DNA from: Ananas comosus
Taxonomy: Eukaryota > Streptophyta > Magnoliopsida > Poales > Bromeliaceae
Reading direction: 5' to 3'
NCBI RefSeq assembly: GCF_001540865.1
Contig: NC_033635.1
Span: 6,130,678-6,194,677, forward strand
DNA: 64,000 bases
Within the stretch, counting starts at the first letter, position 1; each line of letters starts with the position of its first letter. The notes beneath the pieces are model-generated. The model ran no database searches and was not told the DNA's origin. It worked only from the letters and a program-made list of their open reading frames with translations. Below, one piece after another: positions 35,116 through 48,350 of this stretch. The position numbers and the translations under genes were made by a program.

Positions 35116-36584
35116 AAGTGTAGATACTCGGGCATGCTTATGCAGTGAGAGTGTGGTGCCTGCTGGAGCAGGTAGAGAGCCAGATGGCACTAGCGAATTG
35201 CTGGTGATGGTCTATGGGCGAGAAATGAGACTCACGGTAGAGATAGAAGTGGCGGACTGACTCTAAGAGCGATGTGAGTAGTTGATTGCGAGGGTTGAGC
35301 CATGGTACTTGAGGATCTCTTGAGAGTCCGAAAATTACGGATGATACTCCAGTAGATCGAACAGTGAAAGTAGAATCACTATTGACGGAACGATTGGTTA
35401 GTGGCCAAGTACTAGCACGTGGGCCTGGTAGTACCTCGAATTGAGGTGGGTGAGTCGTGCTCGTGTGGCCGGTGTGCATAGGCAAGGTTGCCTAATGCGG
35501 GACGTAATGTAGAACGCTATAGAGGCGTACGACGCTCAAGTGTAGTTACTCGTGGAGTGCGGATTTGGTTCAGCCGAGAGAGTAAGTTGGCAATAGTACT
35601 TTAGCATTGCTAAGTGTGAAGCGTGTCTTGGATCACTCGTAGGGCTGGTGGCTCGCACTAGGTGCTTAGGAGCCGGTAGAGGTATATAGCTCGGTAGAGC
35701 ATGTCGTGTAGGACGATGACGGTGGGTATTGCTTGGGGACGACCCGTGCCTCGACCATTTGTGGACTATACAGCCTGGGTCCATTTGGACAGGCGCAGTC
35801 GACTGTGTAGAGGAGCGGCCCAGTACCTACGGGTTAGGCAGAGATTTTGGTCAGGGCGGTAATCCGAGCTTAGACCCAGGAGCGTGGAATGCCACGTGTT
35901 AAGTCGCGTGATCGATGATGCACCCAGTGTGCGGTTGTGACCCAACCCGAGGATTTAACGTGGTTTGGGGTCATGGTTGCTCCTAGTTGGAGTGTGTGCG
36001 AAATTCCAAGTTAGAATTTCGCCCAGTGATGATTGGGTCTACACATGCGAGCGGGAGACGTTATGTGTACCGAGGCAGGTTAGGCGGTAGGCCTTCGTGG
36101 AATTAGCAGTTTATGGACCCCTTGTGGAAACCAGGTGAAGCAGTTTGGCCGATAACTTTGTCGAGGAGTTTGGCTTGGATTTACAAACGGGGTGTTCGTG
36201 GGAAGTCGTTGCGAGAACGAGTTGGTGTTGGCCGTGGCAATTGAAAGAGAAAGTAAAGTGGTCTCTAGGAGACACTTAGATAGTGGATAGCCACGCGAAA
36301 ATTGAGGATAATGCTTTCTTGAGGGTTGAAATTGGAGATGTGCCGAAGTGTGCCATCTCGTAGTAGAGCAAAGATCCGGTCGTGACTAGAGCACTTGCGA
36401 TTGGACGATGTACCAATGATATTGCTTCTAAGCAATGCCGGTGATCGAGTCGGAGTGTGTTCCCTGACGGGATGTGAAGTGCAAAGAAAGGTTTGATGAT
36501 ATCCTCACCTCTTCGATCTTCGATCTATCGAGTTGAGGTATGAATTTAAGTTTCGATGACGAAACTCTTTTAAGGAGGGGAGAA
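35116..36584 (+). pseudogene. Degenerate 3' internal region of gypsy element
   Basis: No long ORF. The end (about 36505-36584) keeps the arrangement seen after the chromodomain in the Tekay elements: a CCTCACCTCTT-like remnant, GAATTTAAGT, GACGAAACTC and then the polypurine tract AAGGAGGGGAGAA before the LTR. Upstream I cannot recognise RT or integrase motifs. This is either heavily decayed pol or a non-coding internal domain. Confidence 0.5.
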
Positions 36585-37928
36585 TGTAATGTACCAGATT
36601 TTAATATAAAAATTAAGTGTAAATAAAAATAGTGGAAGATACTATTTTTATTGGACTTAAAGAAGTAAAATATAAGTCGGAAATGACTTGTGCTGAAATC
36701 AGAATAGAAACAGAAGATTTAGAATTTTCTGTATAGAACGGGGCTGATATTTTAGCAGAAAATGCACAGTGTCAGAAAATTATGAAAACTAGAGAGTATG
36801 TCAGAATTATTTTTATGAGGGTAGATTTAAAGTTTCATATCATTCCGACACCCGAAAAGTAAAAAATAAAATCCGACTGCTATCTGCTAGAGATTACAGT
36901 TCGGTAGAGTTTTCGATGACCAAAAATGGTTGAAACTAAGAAGTTAAGATATTGTTCACTTTATTAGCCAAAACCGAGCCTGGCTGTCAAATTTGAGCGC
37001 AAACGGACATTCAGAAGGGCTCCGGCCAAAAAGAACAGATTCTGAGCTGCTAAACTGAAAGTTGTGTGTTGTTGAGGGGGTATTTTATAAAAGGGATTTT
37101 GATCCCTTTCTTCTTCTCCCTCAGCCGATCACCACCACCTCCACACACACACACACATGGAATGGAGGGAGAGAGAAACCCTCCCTTTCTCTCTCTAGAT
37201 ATCTCCTTCATCTCTCTAGATCTCTCTCTCAAATTCGTGGCGTTGGCGAAGAGCGAGCTTGGGAACGCGTTGGGAGCGACGGTTCGAGTCTTCGTGCGCC
37301 CTGTTGAGCGACGTGCTTTCGACTCGACGTTCGCAATTCGGTAAGTGTTTATGATTTGGCTAATTCCTTTATACTTAGTGTTCTAGTAGCCTCTAATGTG
37401 ATGTTAGCATGTTTTCTCCATTTAATTTGGTTATTTGGAGCTGTGTAGAGGCTAGAGTTTAAAATGAGGGTTTGGAGATTAGAGGGTTTTGATCTAAGTA
37501 AATCCTATTGTTCTCTAATTGAAGGTTAGAGATGGGCCATTGATGACCCTAGGTCGCGGATTAGCGGACGTTCGGTTGTCGATTGCGAGTTTGGGTCGAA
37601 CCGGGCGGCGTGCGCCGCGGAAGGCAGATTACAAGTGTCGACAAGCAATCGGAGAGCGTTGCGAGGTGGGTTGTGCTCACCGAAGATATTAGCTCACTTC
37701 CATGTCGAAGTGAAGTATCGGTTATCATTGATGCATATAATGGTAGTTAATTGCTAAACATGTAAAGGCATGAAGTAAATGCTAGAAGAATATCTGAGAT
37801 GAATGCTATGTTAGACTACCATGGTTACTATTGATGCATGTATGTATATTTGGTAGGTTGTGCATAATAATATGAATGTAGGAATCATATTATGCTCGAT
37901 GTTGTTACCTACCATGAGATGCTATATG

Positions 37929-40120
37929 TGTCACGACCCGCGACCACCCGCCTATTTGGCCGAGGTCGCGGCGCCGCCGACAGACCGCCGAACGGACAGA
38001 GTCTCCCCTGTACGTCCTAGGCGTCGCAATCAATACAAGTACAAGAAGTTCCAACCAAGAACAGTATTCAAGCAAGATTGCATAAGGAAGGTATCAAACA
38101 ACATAACACATCCTATGTTATTACAAACATTTCCATTAGGTTCATTTTTACATTACATTAGCATTATTACATTACATTTTCTTCCAAGTAAGGAGGATGC
38201 TCTACAACTAGAGTCAACAATGACTCGGGAAATCCACTAGTCCCAACAATAATGTCATAAGTGTCTCTATTACACTTATTCTCAAAACATGTCATAGTAT
38301 CTCTACTACACTAGTCCAAATGCCACTCGATCTACTTGACACTCTACTTGTGTACATCGAGTATTATAATTTTCATGTTCTTGTTTTTCAATGTCAATTT
38401 CTCTAATCGACCAAGTTCAACATGCATAATTCATCTACTATGTTCCACAATATGGCAACATATATAATTCTTCTATCATATGCAATATATGTCATCATGT
38501 ATATGTTTCTATTTAACATAATCCACAATATGTTAATTCACAACATGTCATTATGCACATATATTACTAGCATCATATGATATGTCAACATACATATAAT
38601 CATCATCCAAAGTAGTCTATACTTAGCATCTCATGCATTCTTTTAACATTTAATTCATTATACATTTCATCTCATTGGTAGGTAATATCAACTACATAAT
38701 ATGTTTCAATCATTCATATTATCATGTAAGCCTACCAATACAACTATATGCATCAATGTGAATTCGTATATTTCTTAGACATAAAGAGCGACCTAGTCGC
38801 TTCGGTAAGCACAACCCACCTCAAATCGCTTTCCGATTGTTTGTCGACACTTGCAATCGGCCTCCCGCGGCACCCGTGTCCGGTTTGGCCCGATTTTACT
38901 AATACTCACCAACCGTGCATCGAATCGCGGCTCCGAAAATTATAGGTCTTCGGTTTTGTGCCACGGTGCTCCAAATCCATTTTCATGATTTTACGATGTC
39001 GCCTCGGCCCTCTAGGCGGAAACGAAGCCTAAATGTCCGTTTCTTTAATAACTTCGCGTAGGCTCGACGAATCACCGAATCGACTTCGCCAACGCGTTCG
39101 TTTACCTAGCAATTAGGTTTACGAATGGTCAAATTAGATCAAACCCCCATATTTTACAAAACCCCATTCGGAGCCCTAATATGCAATTAACCTCCAAATA
39201 ATCCAAATTAAATAGATCAACATGCTAATAAAGCTCATTAGAGGCTATTAGAACACTTAAAGCTAAGAATTAAGCCAAATCCCAAAAGCTTACCACAATG
39301 TGAACGCCGCGACGAAAACACGCCGCTCCAACGGGCGCACGAAAGCTAGATCCGTCGCCTCCAACGCGTTCGCAAGCATTTTCTCCACCAACGCCGCGAA
39401 TTTGAGCGAGAGATTTGGAGAGATGAGAGAGATCTTTAGAGAGAGAAAGGAGAGTTTCTCTTTCCCTTCCCATACGTGCGGGTGTTGTGGGGTGGTGTGG
39501 TCGGCTGAGGAAGAAGAAGCAAAAAGGCTTCTTTATACATTACACCCCAAAACACTATTCACTTCCAGGCAGTTTAGCAGTTCGGAATAGTCGGAGCCCT
39601 TCTGAATGTTCGTTTGGGCTCAAATTTGACAGGCAGGCTCGGTTTAACATACTGAGTAAGAATATATCTTAAGTTTTCAGTTTCGACCCTATTTTGTCAC
39701 TGAAAACTGTACCGAACTGCAATCTTTATCAGATAGCTTTCGAATTTTATTTCTCACTCTACGGGTGTCAGAATAATATGAAACTTTAAATCTAGCCTCA
39801 TAAAAATATTTCTGACTTAACCTCCAGTTTTCATAATTTTCTGACACTGTGCATTTTCTGCTAATTTATCTGTCCTGTTTCCAACAGAAAATTCTAGATC
39901 TTCTGTTTTCATTCCGATTTCAGCAGAAGTCACTTCTGACTTATGTTTTACTCCTCTAAATCCAATAAAAATACTATCTCATACTATTTTATTTATCTTC
40001 ATTTTTATATTTAAAATCCGGTATATTACATTCCACCGCAACCTCACCGGAACCATTCAAATGGCTTTCCAACCAAATGTACACCATAACTTCATAATTT
40101 TAGAAGTCCAGTACCTTACA
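37929..40120 (-). mobile_element. Nested solo LTR, ATATG target duplication
   Basis: It is 2192 bp, TGTCACGACCCGCGACC…TACCTTACA on the plus strand, flanked by ATATG (37924-37928 and 40121-40125). Read on the minus strand it starts TGTAAGGTACTGGACTTC, matching the fragment at 31163. The last ~550 bp before its end (about 39480-40030) resemble the start of the host LTR family in reverse. No coding region. Confidence 0.92.
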
Positions 40121-41208
40121 ATATGAATGCATGACATAGGGGCTAAATGAATGCATGAGAAGATATATGCATGTTAACATATTATGGAATATGCTAGATG
40201 GAATGTGCATGATGACATGTTGTAGCATGTGCTAGATTCATGAAGATATGAAATTGGATCGATAACTCTAGGTTGATTAGAGAATTCGACATAAGAAAAC
40301 AAGTGATGAACTTGCTCAAAATGTTTATGTAAATGAGTGGCATGTGAATTGGTGCGGTAGAGGCACTTAAACATGATTACATAAACGAGTATCATTTGAT
40401 CTAGTGTAGTAGAAACACTTGGAAAACATAATGACATGAATGAGTGGCATTTTGACTTAGTGTGGTAGAAACACTATGATGTGAACCTAGGGATAGTAGA
40501 TTTCGCGTGTTGCCAATGTGGTATTTGAATCTAGTGCGGTAGAAGCACTATGGCTCCTTGTAGACAGGGTATCCTCTGTAGACGAGGATTGGAACATACT
40601 CACTTAGTCTGTTTCTCGTTTGGGGTGGTCGCTCCACACAAGCAGTGGTCTTCGGAGATGTCACACTAGAGGGTAGACGTAGTTGTCCCGCAGACGGCCT
40701 CGGTGTGCGGGTGCAGATTCTCCTCATGAGATTTTGAGAAGTGAGTCGAGTCGTAACCTTCGAGTTAATCAAGCAGATTGGGTGACAAGCATGTGAGCTG
40801 TAGTTGAATCCCAGTAGAGTGGATTCGTAGTCCCAGTTGAGTGGATTTAAGGCTGAGGTGAATGTGAGACGTTCTTTACCTCGAGCCTGGCTTTACGCGG
40901 TATTCCGCGGATGGTTGACTCAAGACCGAGTCGGGTGGATAGCATTGTAAAGGTAGATGAATCCTTATGAGCAGAATTGTAAATGACATGAGTCTAAGAT
41001 AGAGGAAACCTTAGATATCATTTGGATGAGCTGTGGATAGCAAGACAGAAAGTAGAACCAGTAGATCTACTTATATTGTTGCACGTAGAGTTGCATGACT
41101 TACATTAATGCATGTGGAGTTGCATGATTTGCATTGTTGCATATTGCGAGGCATGAACATGATAAATGTTAGTTGCATAAATTATTTGATGAAAAATATA
41201 TATATGTG

Positions 41209-43639
41209 TGTCATGCCCCGCTCCCCGCCAATTTGGTCAGGTTTGGGCCACGTCAACAGACGCCGAACGGACAGAGCCTCCCATGCCCGCCCAAGGCTCC
41301 AACCACAAGTATAATTAAGCAATCTAACAAAGAGATTTGCAATTATACAAGGCTTGCACAAGGGCAAGCAACAACGGAAGCGAAAGCTCTAAACTAAAAC
41401 ATACAACCATACATAATATGTGATTACATTTAAACCAAATACTAGTAAAGTAAAACTATTACATTCATTTCCTTTCATTCATAATATCTTTTTACATCAT
41501 AATCATTCTCCAAAATACATGAATTGTTTTCAACTTTTACATCTATAAATCAACAAAATAAAAGTTGATACATGTACACAAAAGGAATGACTAATATGCA
41601 AGTACTCCGGTGGCCACTAGCTATGGCGCGATACCCTTGCCTTGATCCTCCACCGCCCCGCTCGCGCTCGGATCTGTAGGGTTAGTGGTGTGAGAACTAC
41701 AACGAAATTCCCAGTGGGTTCAGCAACCGACCTCGCCGACTTACTCACTAGGTCTATTCAGGCATAAGTATTTCAAAGAAAGAGAAAAGTAGCCAATATT
41801 AATACTAATACTATGCCTGCAAGAAAGCTGTCAGTGGATATATATAATCAAATATGAATGATTATGCATGCATGCTCTTTCGATAACTTTACCTTGCCTT
41901 TTACCCAATCTTACCGGTTAACCTTGTTAACCCCAATAACTCGCAACCCAAAATCCCTTTCAATCGAGGAGGCTCTAAGCACTACAAGACCCGAGGGACC
42001 GTCTTCGGGGACCGCGCTCCCCGTGGTGACAATTCTGGAACGCACCACTTGAGGGGGAGTTACCACCCTCATGCCAAGACTTATCGTGAGTATCGATCCA
42101 ATTCCCAATTAGGAAATGTATAGCCACTAGTCACAATGCCACTATCATAATAGGTTTCTGCCTATTTATTCATGCCACTCTCTAGGTCATTCTTGTCACA
42201 ATGCCACTAATTGTTAAACCTTGTTTAATGAATTATTTCTCGATGCCAAGTTTGTCTCTATTGTCAATGTCATCTTTGTTTACTATTGTCTTGATCCAAG
42301 TCTCACATTCACACAATTTTAGGGTTCAAACATACATGTCCACGATGGTTCTTATTCAATTACTATGTTCATCTACATTAGAAACATAATATTAAAATTC
42401 TAACCACTAATCACATGCCAATCACCCTATCATGCATGAATGGTACTATACATGTATATACTCAATAAAGTGTGACATAGACATAGAAGGGATCCAACGA
42501 TTCCGGAATGCACCCCCTACCTCGAATAGTAGTAAAGGAGTTGGGGTTCGCTTCTCGTAATTTTAGACTCCTATTCCGCATGCTGCGGCGATTTGCACCA
42601 AAATAGAGCCAAATTAGACTTTTTATTCAATATCTTTACATAGTATTTTCGTTTGGCCGAACTGAATGCACCAACGCGTCGGAAATACCCCTAATTAGGT
42701 TTTCATGAGATCAATTTACCTCGAAAATGCCCTAGGGCAAAAGCCCCAAATTCCATACCCTAACAATGTCATATATGGATTTTTCCTAGATTGATCTTGT
42801 AACTAAGCAAATTCTAGCTTAGAATCATCTAGGAAACTCTCTAATACCATTTCTAAGCCATTTGTATCATTCCTAGGGCATCTAACATGATCCCTAGTTA
42901 ACCACCATGAGAGCACCTTGAGAAAATTATGGATTTCATGTATTCAAGATCTCAACTAAGCTTCTAAACATGAGAGAAGCTCAAAACTCCAAAACTTAGG
43001 GTAAAATCCAAACCCTAGATGTATTCTTGCATAAACTCACCTTAGCCGTAGCTCCTCCCAAGTTCCACCTCGATGGAGAGCTTCGAAAGCCTTCAAAACC
43101 CTCAAAAATCCTTCTCCAAGCCTTCCAAGCCTTCTCCTCCTTGCTCTAGGGCAAGATATCTAGAGAGAAAAAGAGAGAAATGAGAGAGGGAGAGAGTTGG
43201 GGTGTTTGCTGTGAAGGGGAAAGGGGTTGGGTTCATTAAGAGTGTGCAACAATTGCAACTAGGCCTCCCAAAAATTCTTATTTATAGCAGACCAATTTGG
43301 TGCTGCCAGACCAAAGTGTACCAGTACACGTTATTTTGTAACGGTACAGCTTTGAGCAGAGGCCCAAACCCGAGAGCTGCTATCTCTCGGTCTGCTGGTT
43401 GTACCGGTACAACATCAATGTTGTACCGGTACACTCTGCCGAGACTGCAGTTTTTGCATCGTTTCGACTCTACTTCGTGCCTAGTAATGCTAAAACCCTC
43501 CAAACTCCTTTAAAACTCACTTTTAACCCTTCCAACATTGTTGGAATGCTAAATGAAACTTGTCCAACTATTTCTCTCGACAACTTTAACCAATTTAGGT
43601 AAAGTTCGATAATCGCTATCGAGGTTTCAATATGTTACA
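41209..43639 (-). mobile_element. Nested solo LTR with GTACCGGTAC palindromes
   Basis: It is about 2.43 kb, TGTCATGCCCCGCTCC…ATATGTTACA on the plus strand. The flanks are ATGTG (41204-41208) and CTGTG (43640-43644), one mismatch, consistent with an older target duplication. It carries the shared terminal block (about 41262-41295) and GTACCGGTAC-type motifs at 43315-43435. No coding region. Confidence 0.85.
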
Positions 43640-44169
43640 CTGTGAAAATTTGTTGGACTAACATGTTTGCAGTGCCTCCTTCGGACCTGGTGGGTCGAGC
43701 TCTTCCCTTGGGTGGCCGTACCCACTGAAAACTATGTACAATAGTTCTCACCCCACGTTATTTTGGGGATTACAGGTTCACACGCGAGCGGCGTGACGGC
43801 GCGAGGAAAGGGCGTAGCTCCGTAGATAGCGCCCTACCACTGAGACCAGAGATAGCGGTACCCCGAATCAGCCTACCTAGGGGTGTAGAAAAGAGGGAAA
43901 GCATTATTGTAATAATCTTGATTGTATTTGGAAGAAAAGAAAATGAAAATGTAAATTGTAAAAGCATGTGATGTGAATGCTTGTAATAGCTTAGTTGTTT
44001 ATGTTTTTGATACTTCCTTATGCAATCTCTGCTTGAATACTGTTCCTGATTGGAACCTCGTGAATTGTATTGATTGCGACGCTTAGGACGTACAGGAAAA
44101 ACTCTGTCCGTTCGGCAGTCTGTTAGCGGGCCTGAATCCGACCAAATAGGCGGGTCTCGGGGCGTGACA

Positions 44170-44243
44170 ATTATTGAGAAAAATTAAAATCCCCTCAATC
44201 TCTAATATTTTGATTATTAGAGGTGCAAACCTATAAGTAGATC
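44170..44243. other. Host intron sliver between two elements
   Basis: 74 bp ending in AGATC (44239-44243), the target duplication of the next element. Its CTCAATCTCTAATAT…AAGTAGATC resembles 54787-54838, so the host intron here held a short tandem duplication before the insertions. Confidence 0.55.
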
Positions 44244-46854
44244 TGTCACGCCCCGGGACTCGGCGTAGGCCCGCCCGGTGCGTGCCCAGACCCGCCATAT
44301 ACCTACACGTATAAGGCGTCTACAACAATAGAGATATGAAAGCAAGAAAAAATAAGACAACTAAAGATATCAGAGCAACTAGCAGCTAAATTCTAACAAC
44401 AAGTAGAGAAAAAGAAAACTGATCCACTAATATAAAACATAAAATAAATACATCATTTGTCTCAAGATACAAAAGGGGTGGTCTCTATACACAGGTACAA
44501 CTCTCAACCTCTCCAAAATAAAACCAATGAGAGGTAAACCACCTATCGATAAATCCCTCGCCAAAGAGCTAACTCGAGGCGATACCCTTTCCGCGGTTCT
44601 TAGCCTCACCCGGTGTGGAAGGCTCTGAAAGGAAACAAGAAACAAGGGGCGTGAGAACTATAATTTATAGTTTCCAGAGGGTAATTACTGACCTCAGCAC
44701 AATGCACCTCTAGGCCCAAAAGAATAAGGTAGATATAAAAAGCAACAGAAATAAACTGTAGATATGAAAGCATGTATAAATGCTAACTACTATGCCATAA
44801 ATAACATGATTTTAATATGTTGTACATTCATTCTACCATGATCAAGTATGTCCAATACATAACTAATATGATCCCACATGACAAGCAAGTATACTAAAAT
44901 GCAATGAGCGTCATTACAAAGTATACTACATGTCTTAAATGTCCAAAGCTATGCATTAAATATGTCAAGGTAATGCAACTACTACACCCTATCTAGCAGT
45001 GATTATCAATATGGATTGATGTCATTGTTCAATTTTGTTTTAGGACCTACATAAGTGTAGTCCAGCTTGTGCCATCTAAGTGCCGGTGGTAGCTCGAACA
45101 TTTCCACTCTAGGAATGAGTCTATCCCTCCCGACCCCGTAGGTTTCTCAATACCGCACGAGCGAATATAAGTCACGTAGGCCAACACCGGAGTGCCGGCT
45201 TGTAGGGAGCGACCCTCACAAGCATGTGCGAAGGAGCACAAATGGCAAGCAAGTATAGTCATCGTCTCAAGTATCCAACCATCATGTCTCTAACATGGTA
45301 ATAGCCACTAGTAACCTAACGGTCTAGTTCTATGTCACAAGGTGAAGTTCCAACATTTACTAAATTTAGTACCTCTTTATGACACTATAACATTGCTATA
45401 TCCAAGCATGTTCCAATTCTCATGCCCCTTTATGGCATTATTACTAGGTTCATATATAACCCAAGCTTAATGTCACTTTATGATATTAGCTCACTAATTC
45501 ACAAGTTATTCAAGTCCAAAGCCACTTTATGGCCTAATATATTCTCGTATGTCCATTTGAGATTTATATCCAAGGGCATATTACATTTGTCATTTTCACT
45601 ATATGAAATATGATTCCAAGTCCCAAATGTGAATGCTAAACTCATGCATTAGTCTCACATGCAAGCTCTCTACTACATAGAGGTCCAAAAATGCATTGTA
45701 TACAACAATAAGCATTTTAAGCATTCTAAAATTCATAAATAATGCATCTAACATGAAAATGCATGATTTTTCATTTTACAATACTCAAATCAACAAAAAT
45801 GAGATTTTCTCATCCTTGGTGAGGTCAAACCCACCGAAGCTTCGCTAAAACTCCTTCGTTTTGCCGAACGGGGTTGCCCACAATTCTCCTAGCACCCTAA
45901 AGGTTACAAAAGAAGAGATACACATACGTTACGAACAACCCTAAGCTCAAACATTAACCAAATCTAGCAAAGGGGCAAAAACTCACCTAAAATGGTGATA
46001 AGCTCTCTCGGATTCCAAAGGGGAGCTAGAACCCTTCCAATCCAACCTAGAGGAAGGTTCTAATCCAATAAATAAAGCTCCAAAAATCCTAAGTCCAAAA
46101 TGCCTAAAATCAACCCTAAGTTTTCATTCTAGGGTTTCATCTCAAATCAACAACCAAAACTTGAAATCTAGAGGAAAGAATAAGTTGCTTACCTCTTAGA
46201 AGCTTCAATCAAGGCTCAAAGTCCACAAGGTGTGATGATCTTCCCTCTACAAAGCTCCAAATCCAAGCTCCAAGCCTTCAACATGGAGAAAGTAGCACCA
46301 AGGAGTAAAAGAGGAAATCAAACCTTAAATCCCAAGCAAAAAGGGAAGAATAAACCAAAGAGAAGAAGGGGGAAGGAGCGCTACCTTGCTCTCCACCTTT
46401 CTCAGCTCAGGGGAGGCCCTAAGGGGCGTGGGGGCTGATATAGAGAAGTCACAATGCGAAAACACCCCTGAAAAACTGCTATTTTGCAGTCTGCCAAAGT
46501 ATACCGGTACACGAAAAAGTGTACCCATACAAATCCCACGAATATACAAACCCGAGCCTCGGGTTGGCTAGAAAACGCATCTGTACCGATACAACCATCA
46601 AGGCTGTACCGGTACAAAATGTGTTCCGGTACAACCATCAAGGTTGTACCAATACACAGCCCTGCTGAGGCAACTCGAGAGCAAACCAATTAATCCAATC
46701 TTTTGGATTTTGGCGCCAAGTTTAAAACTACAATTCTCGGGATGCGAGCCATGGGTCGGAACACTATCTTATGACCCTCCAAAAACTGTGGAAAGGCTCA
46801 GAACACAGATCAAACACTCGAACCTCGCAATTTGCAAAGGTCCAGTGTGTTACA
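44244..46854 (-). repeat. 3' LTR of second Tekay element
   Basis: TGTCACGCCCCGGGACTC…CCAGTGTGTTACA, 2611 bp, colinear with 52003-54610. GTACCGGTAC-type motifs lie at 46500-46660. ORFs here (for example across 46232-46693) are mirrored in the other LTR but have no recognisable product. Confidence 0.93.
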
Positions 46855-46872
46855 TTCACCCCTCCTTAAAAG
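46855..46872 (-). other. Polypurine tract of second Tekay element
   Basis: On the minus strand TTAAGGAGGGGTGAA directly precedes the LTR start TGTAACACAC. The GACGAAACTCC sequence just upstream is shared with the first Tekay element. Confidence 0.75.
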
Positions 46873-46907
46873 GAGTTTCGTCCGCGAAACTCAAAAAGCA
46901 AAATACC

Positions 46908-47537
46908 TCAAGCCTCCATCTGAAAAAGATGGGGATAGCGCTCCTGTAGTGCGCTCTCCAACTCCCAAGTGGCCTCGCGTTCATCGTGGTTACTCCAAAG
47001 CACCTTCACATAGGGAATCTCACGGTTCCGCAGCTTCTTCATCTCGCGAGCCAAAATCCTCGTAGGTTGCTCCTCGAAGCTCAAATCATCCCTCAGCTCC
47101 AACGGTGTAGCATTTAATACATGAGCCGGATCATGGATGTACTTCCGAAGGACCGATACATGAAATACATTTTGTACACCCGATAGGTTCGGTGGTAGAG
47201 CAAGTCGTTACGCTACCGGGCCTACATGCTCCAAAACATCATACGGTCCAATGTATCGGGGGCTCAACTTACCCCATATACCAAATCTTCTAATTCCCTT
47301 GGTAGACGAGACTTTCAAAAAGACATGATCTCCAATCTGAAACTCTAAGTCTCGTCGATGCTTGTCAGCATAACTCTTTTGCCTACTCTGGGCTGTCAAC
47401 AGTTGCTCCCGAGTAATACGAACCTTATCCTCTACTTTCTGGAGCACATCGGGGCCTAAAGCGAATCTCTCGCCAACTTCACTCCAATGAAATGGCGATC
47501 TACACATTCGTCCATAAAGTGTCTCGAATGGTGCCAT
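46908..47537 (-). pseudogene. Integrase C-terminus and chromodomain (second Tekay element)
   Basis: 47537-47208 carries the integrase tail and GPY/F module (GKLSPRYIGPYDVLEHVG). 47102-46908 carries the chromodomain (RILAREMKKLRNREIPYVKV, then LWSNHDEREATWELE) followed by RYPHLF and a stop. A frame break near 47200 separates the two. The chromodomain is well preserved and includes the EATWE end typical of the group. Confidence 0.88.
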
Positions 47538-48350
47538 CTTGATGCTTGCTTAATAACTATTATTATAAGCAAACTCTGCCATCGGTAGATGCTGCGACCA
47601 TCCTCCCTTAAAGTCGATCACACAGGCTCGAAGAATATCCTCAAGAGTCTATATAGTGCGCTCTGACTGCCCGTCATTCTGAGGGTGGAAAGCTGTACTG
47701 AAATCCAAGCGCGTGCCCAAGGCATCCTGTAAGCTCCTCCAAAAATGAGATACAAAACGGGGATCTCGATCCGAAACTATAGTAGTGTGAATAAGTATGA
47801 AATGAGCCAATTTCGTCAACCTATCCACAATCACCCAAATAGCATCATGCCCGACCTGTGAGCGAGGCGATCCCATCACGAAGTCCATGGTGATCTTCTT
47901 CCACTTCCACATTGGAATCGGTAAGCTCTGTAATTTTCCCGCGGGGACTCGATGCTCAGCTTTCACCTGTTGGCAAGTTAAACATCTAGCAACAAACTCA
48001 CCAACGTCCTTTTTCATTTCGGGCCACGAATAAAGCAACTTCAAGCCCTTGTACATCTTGGTGCCTCCCGGATGTATCACATAGGGTGCATGGTGTGCGT
48101 CTTGAAGAATGTCCTCTATAATACCCAAATTCGCCGGTACACACAACCGTCCGCGGAAACGCATCAATCCAACACCGTCTACAGTGAAGTCACCGGTGCA
48201 ACCATCAACCATCTTAGCTCTAAGCCTTTGCAACTCCACATTGTGAGCTTGCTTTTCTTCGATTCTATCCAAAAGAGTAGGTTGCACCACCAAAGCCATC
48301 AATCTCCAAGGTGTATCAGGAGCCACCACCTCCAACCCCAACCGCTTCAT
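47538..48350 (-). pseudogene. Integrase zinc-binding domain and core (second Tekay element), internal deletion
   Basis: Within the ORF 48797-47649. The zinc-binding region ([20 protein letters not shown], then [11 protein letters not shown]) is followed by the first catalytic Asp ([10 protein letters not shown]), the second (IVSDRDPRF) and the Glu (GQSERT). Between HTT and IVSDRD roughly two dozen residues present in relatives are missing in frame. TAG at 47649-47651 ends the ORF where relatives have IQTLED, and a further stop follows at about 47549 (NSY-stop-ASIK). Confidence 0.87.

Larger units (their letters stand above)
28988..44169 (+). mobile_element. Gypsy-type LTR element, gutted, with multiple nested LTRs
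   Basis: Flanked by ATTAT (28983-28987 and 44170-44174). The 3' LTR starts TGTAATGTACCAG at 36585 behind the polypurine tract AAGGAGGGGAGAA and ends GGGGCGTGACA at 44169. The same start is at 28988. The 5' LTR is readable only to 31162, where a series of three LTR insertions begins. The primer site, gag and almost all of pol are missing. About 1.5 kb of degenerate 3' internal sequence remains. The LTR ends and PPT context match the Tekay elements here. Two complete solo LTRs interrupt its 3' LTR. Confidence 0.88.
36585..44169 (+). repeat. 3' LTR of gutted gypsy element, in three pieces
   Basis: The pieces are 36585-37928, 40126-41208 and 43645-44169, together about 2.95 kb. They are separated by two solo LTRs with target duplications. 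The end CTCGGGGCGTGACA is followed by ATTAT, which proves the outer boundary. Confidence 0.88.

Noticed and set aside
46232..46693. ORFs conserved between the two LTRs of the second Tekay element (46232-46693 and 53989-54450)
   Set aside because: Conservation follows from LTR identity. The products have no recognisable domain, and both strands are open.
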